NCBI GenBank assembly: GCA_033085395.1
Contig: JANQBS010000160.1
Location: 1 to 64,000 of the forward strand
Length of the DNA: 64,000 nt
DNA from: Xanthoparmelia taractica
Taxonomy: Eukaryota; Ascomycota; Lecanoromycetes; Lecanorales; Parmeliaceae
Direction: 5' to 3'
The notes under the pieces are model-generated. The model saw nothing but the letters and a program-made list of their open reading frames with translations, had not been told where the DNA came from and did not search any database. The position numbers were made by a program, and so were the translations under genes. The stretch's first letter is position 1. Every line of letters starts with the position of its first letter. This document shows, piece after piece, positions 1 through 12,109 of this stretch.

Positions 1-970
1 CTCTCGGGTAATTACCCCTTTAAGCGTAATTTTACTTTGAATCATTTCTTTTGAATCAGTTGCTAAACCTGTCTACTTGCGCATGCAGCGCCGGGACACA
101 TGTCGAAGTTTAAGAAGTCGGCAAAACGAACATAAGAAGCTGAGTTCGGCAGGGGTAGAAAAAGGTTGGCAAGGGTATGCATATGATGGGTATATGCACC
201 TCAGCAGGGGCGAGAAGCGATGTTCAGTATGTAGAACAGACTCAGTGGGGGTAAAAACAACTAGATGCTGAGCATATACCATTTTTCCGGATACCTTATC
301 TAAAAAGCTCTTTTTTTTTATAAATCTTATATCTGGCTCCCAACCCTGACCCTGGACCTTGGTCCCTAATGCCTTCGGTGGCCGTCTCGGGGGGCGACTG
401 TGTCGAGCTCAAGCCTAACCTCTCCGAACTCGCAGGGCCGTATGCAGATGCAGCACATGCCCAAACCTCATGGGGGTTAAAGTTGTCACGCTCAGCATAT
501 GCACGGATCTCATCGGGGTAAAACAGGATTCATTCTGCATATGCTAATGTCCTACCACCACCCAACCTTTTCTTAGCGCTGCCGAGCTGGAACCTAGGTG
601 AGTGTGTCTTGTGGGCAACATGTTCAGTCTATGAGCCTTACGTCTTATTTCCCCAAATTGTTGGAATTTGGTACTACTCGGCCCTATTGCTTATATATAG
701 TCAGATTTTTCAGTAGTTACAAACCATCCGTCACCCACAATTTGCAACACAAATAGATGGCTGGAATAACATTATCAGCGAAACACAAGTTTCGGAGAAG
801 TACTCCCTACTTGGCGTAGCTGTTGGCGTCGAATCTCACGTTCTGTTCTGTTCATTTCATTTCGCTACCCATGAGACACTTTTACTCCGTAAGAGAGGAT
901 CTTCACGGAAATCGGAGTTTATCTGCAACGATCCACTTGGCAGAACTCCGAGATCTACCATCACAGTACC
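1..970. other. Intergenic region, no gene seen
   Basis: No reading frame here looks like protein. Several short variants of a GCATATG/GTATATGC motif lie within the first 550 bases, at about 177-196, 272-285, 496-503 and 535-544. A TATATA stretch lies at about 691-698 with no convincing gene downstream of it on the plus strand. The region lies beyond the 3' end of the dioxygenase gene. Confidence 0.5.
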
Positions 971-2337
971 TCAAGCATGACCATTACTAATGCCATTGGT
1001 CTTCACCTTTGCCTCTTTAGCACGCTTTGACTGAAGCTTCGATTCACTGTCCGGATCTAGGAAAGCCTTCCCCGCGATCGAGATGGTTCGCAAGCCCATA
1101 CGAGTGCCACGGCCGTCCACGAGGTCTGTCGTTGGGCAGTGCGCCGTGCACCGATTGTCCCATATCGCTGCTTTCACATCAGCAAAACCCCACTCCACAC
1201 ACCGCTCATGGTGAAAAACCACTTACCCATATCACCAGAATTGCTCCACCTGAAGCGCACCTGGAGATCGTGGTTGTTGGAGACAAGACCAGTGATCTTC
1301 GCAAGGAGCTCCTGGCTCTCAACCTCGGTAACGTCATCGATGTGCCGGACATGGAATCCGAAACCCCACACGACTTTCCAACCCGTGATCGGGTGAGTGC
1401 GTACCATGGGCTTGCCTGGCGTCAGTGCCTTGACATCAAGGGAAGTGATGCCGGCAAAAGGCCGGCGATATTTATTCACGCACCTGGCTCCCCATGAACT
1501 CCGTACTGGTATTCTCAGGCGCGCCGCGCTCTCCTTTGTAGACCTCCGCCTTGCCCTCTTCCGCTGTCTTTTGGGCCAAGCCCCGCAGACCGGGCGAACC
1601 GTGGGTCACGGTGAGGGACTCGAGGAATTTCTGGTACGGAGAAGAGAACCGATCGTACAGGTCATACGTGGATGCCCATAACGTGTCTCCGCCTGTGGGC
1701 TGATTAGCCGCCTGCTAAAGAGCACATTTGTGATACGGCTAAAGAAACTCAATGTAGCGTACCTGTCTCAGCCACTTCGGTCATCCTCAAACAACTGTAA
1801 TCAGGCGGGCATTCCTCGAAGCTCATGTCCGAGTGCCACTCGTTGGCATGCGTCTGTCTGATGGGCGGGGCGTCGGCTCTATGCGTAGCGTTCAGGACTT
1901 TGGTATCGAGTTTGTTTGCCTCGGGATCATCGCCGCGGATCAGATGCATGGGATGTTTGTGTAGGCCGTTGCGCTTTGGCTTCCAGGAAAGCAGACCCAG
2001 GCGCTGGGTCATGTCCTTCTGAAGCTCAGGGTCCATGCTTGTTTGGGCCCGGAAGAAGACTACGCCGCGCTGGGCGACTAGATGAATTTTGTTAGGCCCT
2101 GATTCGACGTCTGCAGATTGCAGGAGCTCGTGGGGGCAAATTTGTAATACTTAGAATTGCAAGGTCTCTGAGTATCGCATCAGAATCCTTGCTTGTGATC
2201 CATTCCGCGAGGTTAACATCTTGAAACTCGGTGCCGATGCAGGGTGTCACGTCAAAAGATTTGAACTGATCGAGAGCACCGGAAAGTTGCAAGGGTTCCT
2301 GGCTAAAAGTGCCAGTGAACTCCGCTGGGCTGTGCAT
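971..2337 (-). CDS. TauD/TfdA-family Fe(II)/2-oxoglutarate dioxygenase
   Basis: This is a non-haem iron, 2-oxoglutarate-dependent dioxygenase of the taurine/sulfonate dioxygenase family. The gene has five exons. Introns at about 2083-2150, 1688-1768, 1433-1485 and 1175-1226 all have GT-AG ends and restore a continuous frame. The iron-binding HxD is visible in NEWHSDMSFEE, the distal His in WDNRCTAH, and a 2-oxoglutarate-binding Arg follows in GMRL-like sequence (GTRMGLR). The reading frame extends upstream only through a TTG, so the ATG at 2337 (MHSPAEF) is taken as the start. Length is about 370 residues, usual for the family. It is divergent from the MFS gene at 2991 and lies next to the FAS-alkylcitrate cassette. 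Dioxygenases tailor products in related clusters, but fungal TauD homologues are also common in sulfur scavenging, so its substrate and cluster membership are inferred only. Confidence 0.9.
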
Positions 2338-2990
2338 GATTGATGTCAAACAATGATTCGAGAGACGAAGATGATCAGTATATCTTGGGCTGATATTGCG
2401 GAGCAGAAAAGAAAATGCTAGCGTGGGTATAACTCTCCCCGCATGAAATAGAACGCGTAGATATTATCATCATCTCTCGTACTTCAACCACGACTGTGTC
2501 TTGCAGCCTGATGACGTTACCTACCAGGTCGCCCTCCACCGGCTATGTGAGGCTCCGTGCAGTGGAGAGACCGAGTCCCGGACAACGGCTGCCTAGTCGG
2601 AAAAGAAGAGGAAATAGGGAAAAAGAGAATGAGCCGAACCGTGAATGTTGACTGTTCCTGCTGGGCAACGGAGCCCGGGTTCCCAAAAGCGAGTGCAATG
2701 GCCGCGAAGCGGTCTTGGCCCAATTCCCAATTCCTACGAATTCGGAGTTGCCATTGCTGACGAACATCTGTCTCCGTTGGCCTTTTGTGACGAACTGCTG
2801 AACTTTGGTGCTAATTGAGTGAACTGGAATTTGATAGTACCTTAGCTCTGCCTATCGGGAAATTGAATTTCCGGCTCAGCCAGTATACCACTCGAGGTTT
2901 AGGGGCTTATTGCTCTATTCATTCCATTCACAATGATGCACGCTTCTAGATTCTGGAACCTCTATCCCAGAGAGGTGTCTTACTCCCAAG
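2338..2990. promoter_or_regulatory. Shared divergent promoter of dioxygenase and MFS genes
   Basis: About 650 bases separate the start codons of the minus-strand dioxygenase and the plus-strand transporter, so the two probably share a regulatory region. There is no coding potential. A TATAA-like sequence lies near 2427. I did not find a convincing inverted CGG/CCG site. Confidence 0.5.
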
Positions 2991-4750
2991 ATGACAGTCA
3001 ACGAAAGATCGCCTCTTATCAACAGATCTTCCAACAGTGAGCCGGCCAACACTGCAGTATGTATCATTCCAGCCCTTTCTTACTGACATTCTGTATTCAT
3101 TCAAAATTGCTGAAGAACCATTCAATGTCGTATACCTAAAAGCCCCCACCACTAACATCAACAAAGCTCGTTTGGGCCAGCCCCACCGATCCAACCAACC
3201 CGAAGAACTGGCCCGCATCCCAAAAATGGGGCACCGCCATCCTGGTCTCATTCTACGCACTGGCTGCCGCCATGTCCCCCGCCATGATCGTGCCCGCCAT
3301 CCCACAGCTGTCACAAGAGCTGAATCTCACATCGGATAATTCGAAGCAACTGCTCGTTTCCATTTACGTGCTGAGTTGGTGTCTCGGGCCGCTTTTCTGG
3401 GCACCGTTGAGTGAGGCGTATGGGCGCTTGACGCTGTTAAATGTGGGGACCACGCTGTTTCTTATTGCCAACTTGCTGTGTGGGGTCGAGTGCATCGGAG
3501 CGAGGTTCTTGGCTCTGAGATTTGTGGCTGGGTTCGTGGGAAGCTCGGCTAATGCGGTAAGCTTGTGTAGTTGCTCTGCTTTTGCACGAACCATCGTAGA
3601 ACAGTTTCCACTCGGAACATGAAACTCCAGTTCGCATTTTGTCTAGAACTGCGGCTGACACCTATTTTTGGTAGATCGGAGGTGGGCTTATGAGCGATTT
3701 ATGGATACCTGAAGAGCGCGGCCGGTCTCTTGCTGTGTACGCCGTGGTCCCTCTTCTTGGGTCTGCTGTAGGGGCAATATTTGGCGGATGGGTCGTTCAG
3801 AGCGCTTCCTGGCGGTGGCTGTTCTGGGGATCTTCTGCTTTCGTTGCTTGCTGCCTTGCTTGTGGGTTTCTGGTCTTGCGAGAGACTTTCGCCCCCGTGA
3901 TCTTGAGGCAACAACAAAAAAAGCTCCCAGGTGATGATTCTGCGACTCCGCCGTTGACCAAAACCTTGACGAAGATCATCACGGTTGATTTGCCCCGGCC
4001 GTTCATACTCGTCGGCACTCAGCCGATCATCTGGGCTCTTGGGCTCTATATGGCATACCTCTGGGGCTTAAACTTCCTTATGATCTCCACTTATCAAGTC
4101 TTGTGGCAGGAGAACTACGGTCAGACCCCTAGTATCGCGTCCTTAAACTACATTTCCATCAGCCTGGGCTTCGTGATTGGCTGTGAGTTGGCCGCACCGG
4201 CAAACGATAAGGTGAGTCGGCAGCCCCACGAAGAGCCGTTGCTTCTCGCGCGCCAATGTTTTTTGGTCGAGTAACCCAATACCAGATCTATGCTTTCTAC
4301 AAATCACGCAACAACAACATCGGGGTCCCCGAATTCCGCACCATCATGATGATCCCCGCCTCCGTCCTCGTACCATTCGGCCTCTTGTGGTACGGCTGGT
4401 CCGCAGAAACCCATTTCCACTGGATCATGCCCAACATCGGCATGACGGTCTACTGCTGCGGGCTCATCATTGGGTTCCAATGCATCCAGGCATACATTCT
4501 CGATACTTATCCTCTGTACGCAGCGTCTGCGATTAGCTCCCTCAGTATCCTGCGGGCCATCAGTGGCTTCGTCTTTCCACTGCTCGGACCCGTCATGTTC
4601 CGGCGTTTTGGCTACGGGTGGGCGAGCACGCTGATGGCCGGGATCGCGGCTGGGATTGGCGTAATGGCTCCGGTTGGACTGAGGTTTTCTGGTGCGAGGC
4701 TCAGGGCTAGGAGCCCTTATGCCACAGGGGATGCGAGCATGGACTCGTAA
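2991..4750 (+). CDS. MFS transporter, DHA1 drug:H+ antiporter family
   Basis: This is a twelve-helix-type major facilitator of the fungal drug:proton antiporter group, expected in the plasma membrane. Four exons are joined by introns at about 3057-3163, 3556-3675 and 4212-4287. The short cytosolic N-terminus ends in the family signature WASPTDPTNPKNW just before helix 1. The helix 2-3 loop carries the PLSEAYGR form of motif A, and WRWLFW lies in the motif C region. The C-terminal half (from IYAFYKSRNNN) completes the second six-helix bundle. The protein ends about 330 bases before the convergent FAS beta gene. Export of the alkylcitrate-derived product is the attractive role, but the sequence alone cannot tell substrates apart. 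Confidence 0.92.
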
Positions 4751-5077
4751 GTTTGAGCTTTTGCCAGCCATAGATGGTCTTCGAACTTTGCGTTGTTCTT
4801 TCGTATATAGCTCGAACGGAAATTCTTTCTCTAGCTTTCATCGAAAAGAAAAAAGGGCCAAAAGACTCAATGGGGCGTGAACAATATTGATGAAGCGCAA
4901 AACCGTTGGAATAAATAGTAAGCAAAGACTTGGAAATCTAAACTCGAAATCTATCTCTCAGTCTGCAGCATCTCTATGTGAATATTTTCGCTACGAAAGT
5001 GCAAGAAAAGAGCGTGAACACGTTTGTGTGATTGTATGCTCGTCAAGGCGCAAAGGCAAAGCCCCCAACCAATCCGT
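4751..5077. other. Convergent intergenic spacer
   Basis: The 3' ends of the MFS and FAS beta genes face each other across about 327 bases. The spacer is AT-rich and noncoding and presumably holds both polyadenylation regions. No other feature is seen. Confidence 0.5.
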
Positions 5078-8000
5078 TCATGCCGCCGCTGGTTCTATAA
5101 GCTCCCTCAACACCTCGCTCCCTGTCAGTTCCCAAGTTTCTCTGAGGTAGTCTCCCTCAATGCTGAATGGCTTCCCAGTAAGGTTTGGGATATATCTGGC
5201 GGTAAGTTTGTCGAGCTGCAGGCTTTCCTTGGAGATCTGTTGCTGCAGGAATTTCCGGTAAGCTGGCACGCTGTGTTGCAGATGGCTCGAGTGAAACGGT
5301 ACGTCGATTCCCTTCAGCGGAACCGTCGCCGTGCCTCGCTCAAGCTCTATAGGCATGGGTAACTCTGCACATGAAGCCACGTGGTTCGCCACACAGGTTT
5401 GAAGGTCGTTTGGAGATTTGACCACTTCAGATGCGTGAGGAAGGGTAGCGAGATGATTGAGAAGTGATCCCAAGGCTGCGATGGCACGTAGCTGAGAGCC
5501 GATTAGTCGCAACAGACATTGTATCGAGCATGTGGAGATTCTTACGTGGCCTGCGCAGACGTACTGTTCACCCTCAATGTTGAAATTCACGATTTCTAGA
5601 AGGCTCTGGCTTTCTTGCATAATCATTCCAGTGACTCGTCGTAGTGCAGTCTCGTCAAAGACTGTAAATCGTGAGCGAGCGTTTCAAGAGCCACGAGAGC
5701 GCATGAATTACATTTTCCAACCCGGACAGGGTTCACCGCAACCATGGAGTACTCCGTTCGACCTTTCTCGTCCCTCTCCATAGCTACTTGCATTGCTAAG
5801 CCCCTGTAGAAAAGGAGTTTCATCAATGCTTCCAAAGGTATAAAATCAGCCAAAGCAGAAAGCGACCCATACTCTCCTAGGGAATGGCCGGCATACATCC
5901 CTTGTTCCTGAACAAGACCTTTAGACCGCATGTCTTCGAAGCAGGCCTTTTCGAGGAGCACAATGGCCGGTTGAGCGAATTGTGTGGAGAAGATCAAACC
6001 TTGAGGATCGGAGAACGTGTATGATTCAGATCGGTCGTGTAGGGTCTTGAGTAGAGGAACTGAGGCTATACGCCCATCAGGGAGAGTCTCATCAATTCTC
6101 ATCTTCAGATAATTCTCTCTGATTTCGCGTCCTCGCTGGCCGCCGAAGCGCACTGTGAGTGTTTTCGGGTTTTTACGAACGATTTCTTTGATGGACCATC
6201 CTATCTCAAAGTCAATTGATTGAGAACATGAATCTTACTGTTGATCCTTACCATAATTGTCTTCCAGGATTTTGTCTGCCTCGTCCCAGATCCTCCTCGC
6301 CACTGGGCTTGAATTATACAGAGTCATTCCCATGTCTGTCGACTGGCTTCCCTGTCCGGTGAAAACGTATGCAGTCTCTTCTTGCTCAAGCTCTGCTTCG
6401 CCTTCGAGCACTTTCTCGTCGGTACCCAGTTTATGGACCGAGACTTGCAGCACCATTCTACCTTGGATCATGGCTGTATGTTGGAAGCTTACCGTAAGTT
6501 TGTCTCCTGGCAAAACCATGCCAACAAAGAAAGTAGACCATCTTCGAAAGCGTGTCCTCTGTTCATCGCCGACAAGATGCTCTATAGCACCTCTTGCCAC
6601 AGCTGAAGTGAGCATGCCATGGCTTATGGTACCCGGGAGACCTGCCCAATCTGCGAATATTTGTGAGACATGGATGGGGTTATAATCCCCAGAAAGTCGT
6701 GCGTAGCTTTCATTAGAGCTAGGCATTGTCACCTCCAATGAAGATTGGCCTGTCCACCCGGATGTTTTCAGATCGACTCTGTTAGCTGCACGTTGGCCCT
6801 TTCGTTCCAAGTAATCTGTAACCGGATTGCCTTCGGAGCTATGAGCTGCGAAGTCGACGTCTCCGATCTTTTCCTCTGAGCCATCCAGGTGCTGCTCGAA
6901 GACCGCCCCATTTATTTGAAGTTGGTCCTTACCTCCGACGTTATTGTACGTCACACATGTCCGGAGCCTGAAGAGGAGAGATTTTCCTACAAGAGAAGTG
7001 GAATCATGGTCAAGCTGGAACCATCCTCGGTCGTGGAGAAGGGCTTCGTCTTGCGAATTTCTGATGAGAAGCTTCCACGTTGGCTCTTCCGAGTGCTTGA
7101 AGATAGAGCTAAAATCCGAAAAAGTACCTTTACATAAGAAAGTGGAAGTGACCGTAGCAATGGTCTCACCAGTCCGCTGAATATCAGCTTTGACGGTCAT
7201 GGACTTGCCGACAGGCTCAATGGTGACAGCCTCGATGCGAGACCTTGCGCTGACCTTGTCCCCTACTCGCAATGGCAGAGCCCCTGGGGCATACTCAAAA
7301 GTGTTAGCTCGATGGACTAATTTGAGTAGGTCACCATCGAAGTCTTTAACTAAAAGTGGTCTCACGAGGACCTCCCACGCTACAACAATGCAGTAGTCCA
7401 TGGGGAAAATTGCGGATGCTGACTTTGTCATCTCATTGTTTGCGTAAGCTTTGCCGACTGTGGACACTGTACTGTGAAGCATTTCGGATGTAAGCGTGAC
7501 CTCTTCACTATCAAAAATGGAATCCAAGCGTTCGCCGTTGGTGAGGTCTGACCCAAGCCAAATTCTGCTATAGTACAATTTGATTCGATAGTTTCTTTGA
7601 TCCATATCCTCACTGAGACAACGGTGGTACCCATTAGCATAGTAACCAAACCGGAACGAAATCATCGGTTTATCCTCGTCATGGCCAGGATGGTAGAGAT
7701 CGACGGCAATTTTCGAGTCCTTGGAGCACTGGATCCGAGCGAGGCTTTCGTTGCTGCCGTGGAAGCCATTTATGAGTCGGATTTCTGAGAATTCCTCTTC
7801 ATTTTGCATCGCAGTCCTGCATTGAAACTGAAGCAGTCGACGGAATGGATTGGTCACTCGGGCATTTCCTTGATAGACATGATCCTCACTCAGAAGGGCG
7901 TCTATCCAATCAGAGTCTTTGGGCGACAGAGTGCGAGCGTAGACTCCCTGAATTGAGCCTTGTTCATCTGAGTCTGAGTTTGATTGCCTTTTTGGTGTCT

Positions 8001-11000
8001 CATTGAGCTCGCTGTCTAGGCCACTATTCCCAGGCTCTATTTTGCGCATCATGTCGATGTGTTGCAAGCATATAGCATCGAGAATATCTTTGGCTGACTC
8101 GTCCTCACGGAGAGAATACCGAGCAGACGTAGGCCCTTGCAGAATGCAAACCCTACCAGCATCCTTATCAACAACAGCATCGACATCTTCAGACTGCCAC
8201 AAGGAGTCTTTCTTGAACCAAAACTCGAAGTCCTCATCCAGCGCAGGGACAAAGTTTACGGGCTTTTGATTGCGTTCTTTGCATCTCCTGATGATATAGT
8301 AAACGTCTTCGGGGTGAATCTGTAAGGTTCGTGCATGTGGACAAGCAGCAAAGAAAGACTCTAGGAACTTGTAAGGGTCTTTCAGCCTCGAAATAGTGAT
8401 GTCCTCCTCATATGATAGCCGCTCCGCCATTCGCCAGGCAACATCAAAAACTAGATGCAAATAGGACTCATCAATCCATCGTTTCTGATGAGTGACATAC
8501 ATCAAATCAACTAGACGTGTCAAAATTTCCAGGTAGGTCATCTCGGAGATGTCAACCAAAGCACCAGAAGAGGACTTCCCAAACCAAGGTTTAGCGAAAT
8601 CATCGTTGAGCTTTTGCAAAATCCAGGCTCTGTTCTTCTGCAACTCTGCCAGTCTCTTGTCCCTTGGCAGCTTAAAGATCTTCTTGTCCATCTCGGCCCA
8701 GAACCGGACACCACGGGTCGCTATCTTGTGAATCGGCTGTCCCATTTCTGACTGAACCGTCATCACTCCTCCGACTTCTCCATCATAGCTTCTTTCCCAT
8801 TCTGTTGAGCCAGTGGCTTCTACGATCAATCTCTTAGCCTGCGGTGAGGTATGAGCTTCTTTTGCCACCATCATCCGGCTGCCCAAAAGTATGCCATCGA
8901 CCGGCATCAAGCATCGCCCGAATTGATGGGCCCATGTGCCTGTGAGGTAGGGATAAGTGTCTTCAGCGCCTCCAAACCCACTGCCGACAACGAGGATTAC
9001 ATTCGAATGCCGACGTATCTCGGCATATGTTTCAAGCAGGGGTTGATGAAAATCTTCGAATGAATGATGTCCTCCTCCCCTGCCGCCAGTCCATTGCAGG
9101 ATAATAGGGAAGGAAGGATGCGCCTCTGCTATGGAGACCACCTGCTTGATTGCAGAGCGTGAGCCGGGCTTGAAAGAGATGTGCTTCAGGCCAAGCGACA
9201 TGATATACTCAGCAGCAATCTCGGTAGAGGGTACTCCAGCACCAATGGTGATCCCGTCGATTGGGACCCCTTCACGGATCAGTTGACCAATCATCGGTAT
9301 TTGCCAAGCCATTGCTCTGGGCGAAACATAAATGAGGTTGCAAGTAATTCCTCTACCGGTTGGTACATTCTCGGCCAGCTTTCTGATAGCCCCGTTCATA
9401 GAGCCAGCATCGAGATAACCTCCACCAGCGAGTTCGACATGGTAGCCGGCATTCATGATTGCCGAGACGAAATCCCAAGGCACGGTTGTAGGCGTCATAC
9501 CAGCGACCATAACAGGTGGCGTCCCCAAAAGCCTGCTCAGCTTTGTATCCAACAGCCATTGGCCATTGTTAAGCTTGGCAAGCCGAGGGAGAAAAGCGTC
9601 GCCCCAGCTTATAGGCTTCAAGAGAGGATCTGGTAAACGCGTAGTGAAAAGCTCGGCCTGAGATCCAGCTCCTTTTGTCCGTGTCTCGATCTCACTTGCC
9701 ATGATCACTCGGACACCTTGCCCATCATGATTTCTAGCTGTGAGACGTCCCGCATCTGCATCAAAAGCTATGATATGCGAAGCATTAGGAAATTTCGAAG
9801 CAGTAGGCCAATCGACAATGTCCACAGTGATTGCGTTAACTAAATCTTTTATAACGCCTCCCGCCTCCTGCTTGAAGATATCAAGGCCATCTTTCGTATG
9901 GTACACCGGAGTTGTCTTCTCACTTTTGACAAATATTTTGTCCGCCACATGGAACATGATCTTCTCAGCAGCTCCTTCAAGGTGTGGACTATGAAAGGGG
10001 GCATTGATAGGTAAAAATTGATGGTCAATGACTGGTTTCCGCCGGCTAAATCGGATCCGTGACTGATCCTGGGCTTGATCTGCCCCCATATCCCTCAAGT
10101 AAAGATTCAGCCCGTGCAATGTCTTAGCTGGCCCAGCAACGACAAAACAATCTTGAGCGTTCGTAAGGCCAATGTAAACCTTCTCCTCCGCATCTAGACT
10201 GCGATTGCACTTCTCAACGACAGCTTCTACTTGACTTCGCGAGAGATTCCGCACGCTGAGCATGGACGCCGGTCGACCTTCTCCGTGATCTAAGCTGTCT
10301 GCAATAGCAGCTGCAGAGAGTGAACATCGCGGAGCTACCTGCTCACATTCAAACCCGATCCAGAACAGTATTTCAACTGCTATCTTTGCATTCTCGTAGA
10401 ATGACTTCCATGAGTCTGACTCGGCTATGGCAGCAGCGACCACAATGCCTTGTGAGTGTCCTGTTATACCACGAAAGCAAGACCGTAAATCGCCCGGGCT
10501 CTTGTTCAAGATTCGGCACGTGACATGGAAACGAGCTAGACTGATGAGCCCTATGATTGGGAAGCTGAAAGCAGCAGCAGCAAGAGTATCCTGGTCAGGA
10601 AGTGTCTCAGTGTCTTGCAGCCAAGTAGTCAGATCTAGATAATGAGGGTGATAATATCCTCTGGTTTGAGGGAGGCGTGACAGCCTTTGCAGAAGTGGGT
10701 TTATCACATCAATAAGATCAGTCAGAAGTGGCTGGAATTGGAAATTGAGATCTCTCAGCTCCAAAACGCATTTTGGATTGTTCACGCCTTGCCCTCCAAA
10801 GACAGCATAGATGCTTGCCGATCCTCCCTCAGCTGCGTTTAACAGTGCGCTATCGATAGGCTCGAGACTGAGCAAGCCTAGAGATCTGGCGGCGTAGTAT
10901 GTCTTCAGGGCCTGTTTCCTGGCTTGCAAAGAGTCCGGAATGTCGGTGACGATGGTGTGGATATCAGTAAAAAATAGAAACTGCTGTCTGAAAGCCCACA

Positions 11001-11328
11001 GAACCGATTTTATTACGTCTCTAGAGATGCGGTTGTCGAATAGAAATTGGATGAATTGAAGTCCCAATGTCACGGATGATTGAGGTCGCCGTTCGTCTGA
11101 CTGGTCTTTCGAGTGGAGAAAGTCAAGGAAAGCAATTTTTTGACTGGCTAAAGTCAAAAGGTCACGATCCGGGACAGAAAGTGCGCATTCAGTGTCCGCA
11201 AATTTGAGGTAAAAATGGAGCTCTTGAGGACAATCCTCAGGGGGGCTTTGAGAGGTGGTTGTATTGCCAGTAGTCAAGTTAGCAGAATCAGTCGAGATGT
11301 TGGAGGAGCCGGATGACAGTGAGTCCAT
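5078..11328 (-). CDS. Fungal type I fatty acid synthase, beta subunit (dedicated copy)
   Basis: This is the beta subunit of a hexameric fungal FAS, about 2,050 residues and close to the usual length. The ATG at 11328 is used because upstream only a GTG is in frame. Four exons are joined by introns at about 6180-6233, 5660-5710 and 5494-5546. Domains in order are: acetyltransferase with GHSQGI and PFHSPH; enoyl reductase with VMVAGMTPTTVPWDF and the FMN/His region TGGRGGGHHS; a MaoC-type dehydratase with DYNPIHVS; and malonyl/palmitoyl transferase starting at VFTGQGSQ with GHSLGEY and VPFHSSH. All visible catalytic residues are intact. It is separated by only the dehydratase and citrate synthase genes from an alpha subunit. 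This pairing marks it as a pathway-specific copy rather than the housekeeping FAS1. Acyl chain length cannot be read from the sequence. Confidence 0.95.
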
Positions 11329-12109
11329 TGCCACAATGTCAGTCTTCCCGTTAGTCTGTTACTGAGAGGGATGCACAAGGTAAGGAGGAAGAACAAGTAC
11401 TCTAGTCAGGGGAATCAAGCATAGAACGTAAACGGCTGTCAAGTCTACGATGCGCCAATTACCATATCACCAAACTCACTACCAACCTGGAAGACAGCTC
11501 ATCAGTCATACATCGGCTCGCCGGGGTATGGGCGAGCTGACGGCCGTAACGAACAGCTCGCCACGCCATGCCACGTCCCGGATATTGTTCCGAGTACCAG
11601 CGAGAGCACCCGAGGAGTCTACAGGAGGTGCCATAGACAGTGGCGGATACTCATCTGTCAATGATGCGGGCTGCATTTTGAAACACACATGTGGCCGACA
11701 AGGTCGCTGTTTTTGCAATTGGTAATGTATTGTTGTCAATGCCATCTCAAAGCCGCCACGTCGCGTCTGGAGTGGTGGCTCGCGTCTCGGCCGCCGAGCA
11801 CCGACGGACCCGCCCTGCCGCCGTGTCGCTCACGCTCACCGGCCCACTCTGCTCACAGCACATTCTCTTGCAGTCATCGTCCCTTGCACTCGTCGCTGAC
11901 GAATCCTGGAGCACTCTATCTAACCAAGATGACATCGCAGACCGAGGCTAGAACCTTGTTGGCACAGCCACATGGTTCTTGGGTCTTACTCCTCGGTGGC
12001 TGATGCTAAAATACTCTCTAATATTCAGAAAAGGGAAGGTCAACAGACATTGACGGGAATTTCAAAGGTCCTGTTTCCTTCCGACTACTTCGTTAAGCTA
12101 TAAATCAAG
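11329..12109. promoter_or_regulatory. Divergent promoter of FAS beta and PrpD-like genes
   Basis: About 780 bases lie between the start codons of the two divergently transcribed cassette genes. The region contains several CGG/CCG-rich stretches, including TCTCGGCCGCCGAG near 11785-11800, which could suit a Zn2Cys6 regulator. No motif is clearly shared with the second divergent promoter at 15469-16099. Short open frames here have no protein-like features. Confidence 0.5.
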
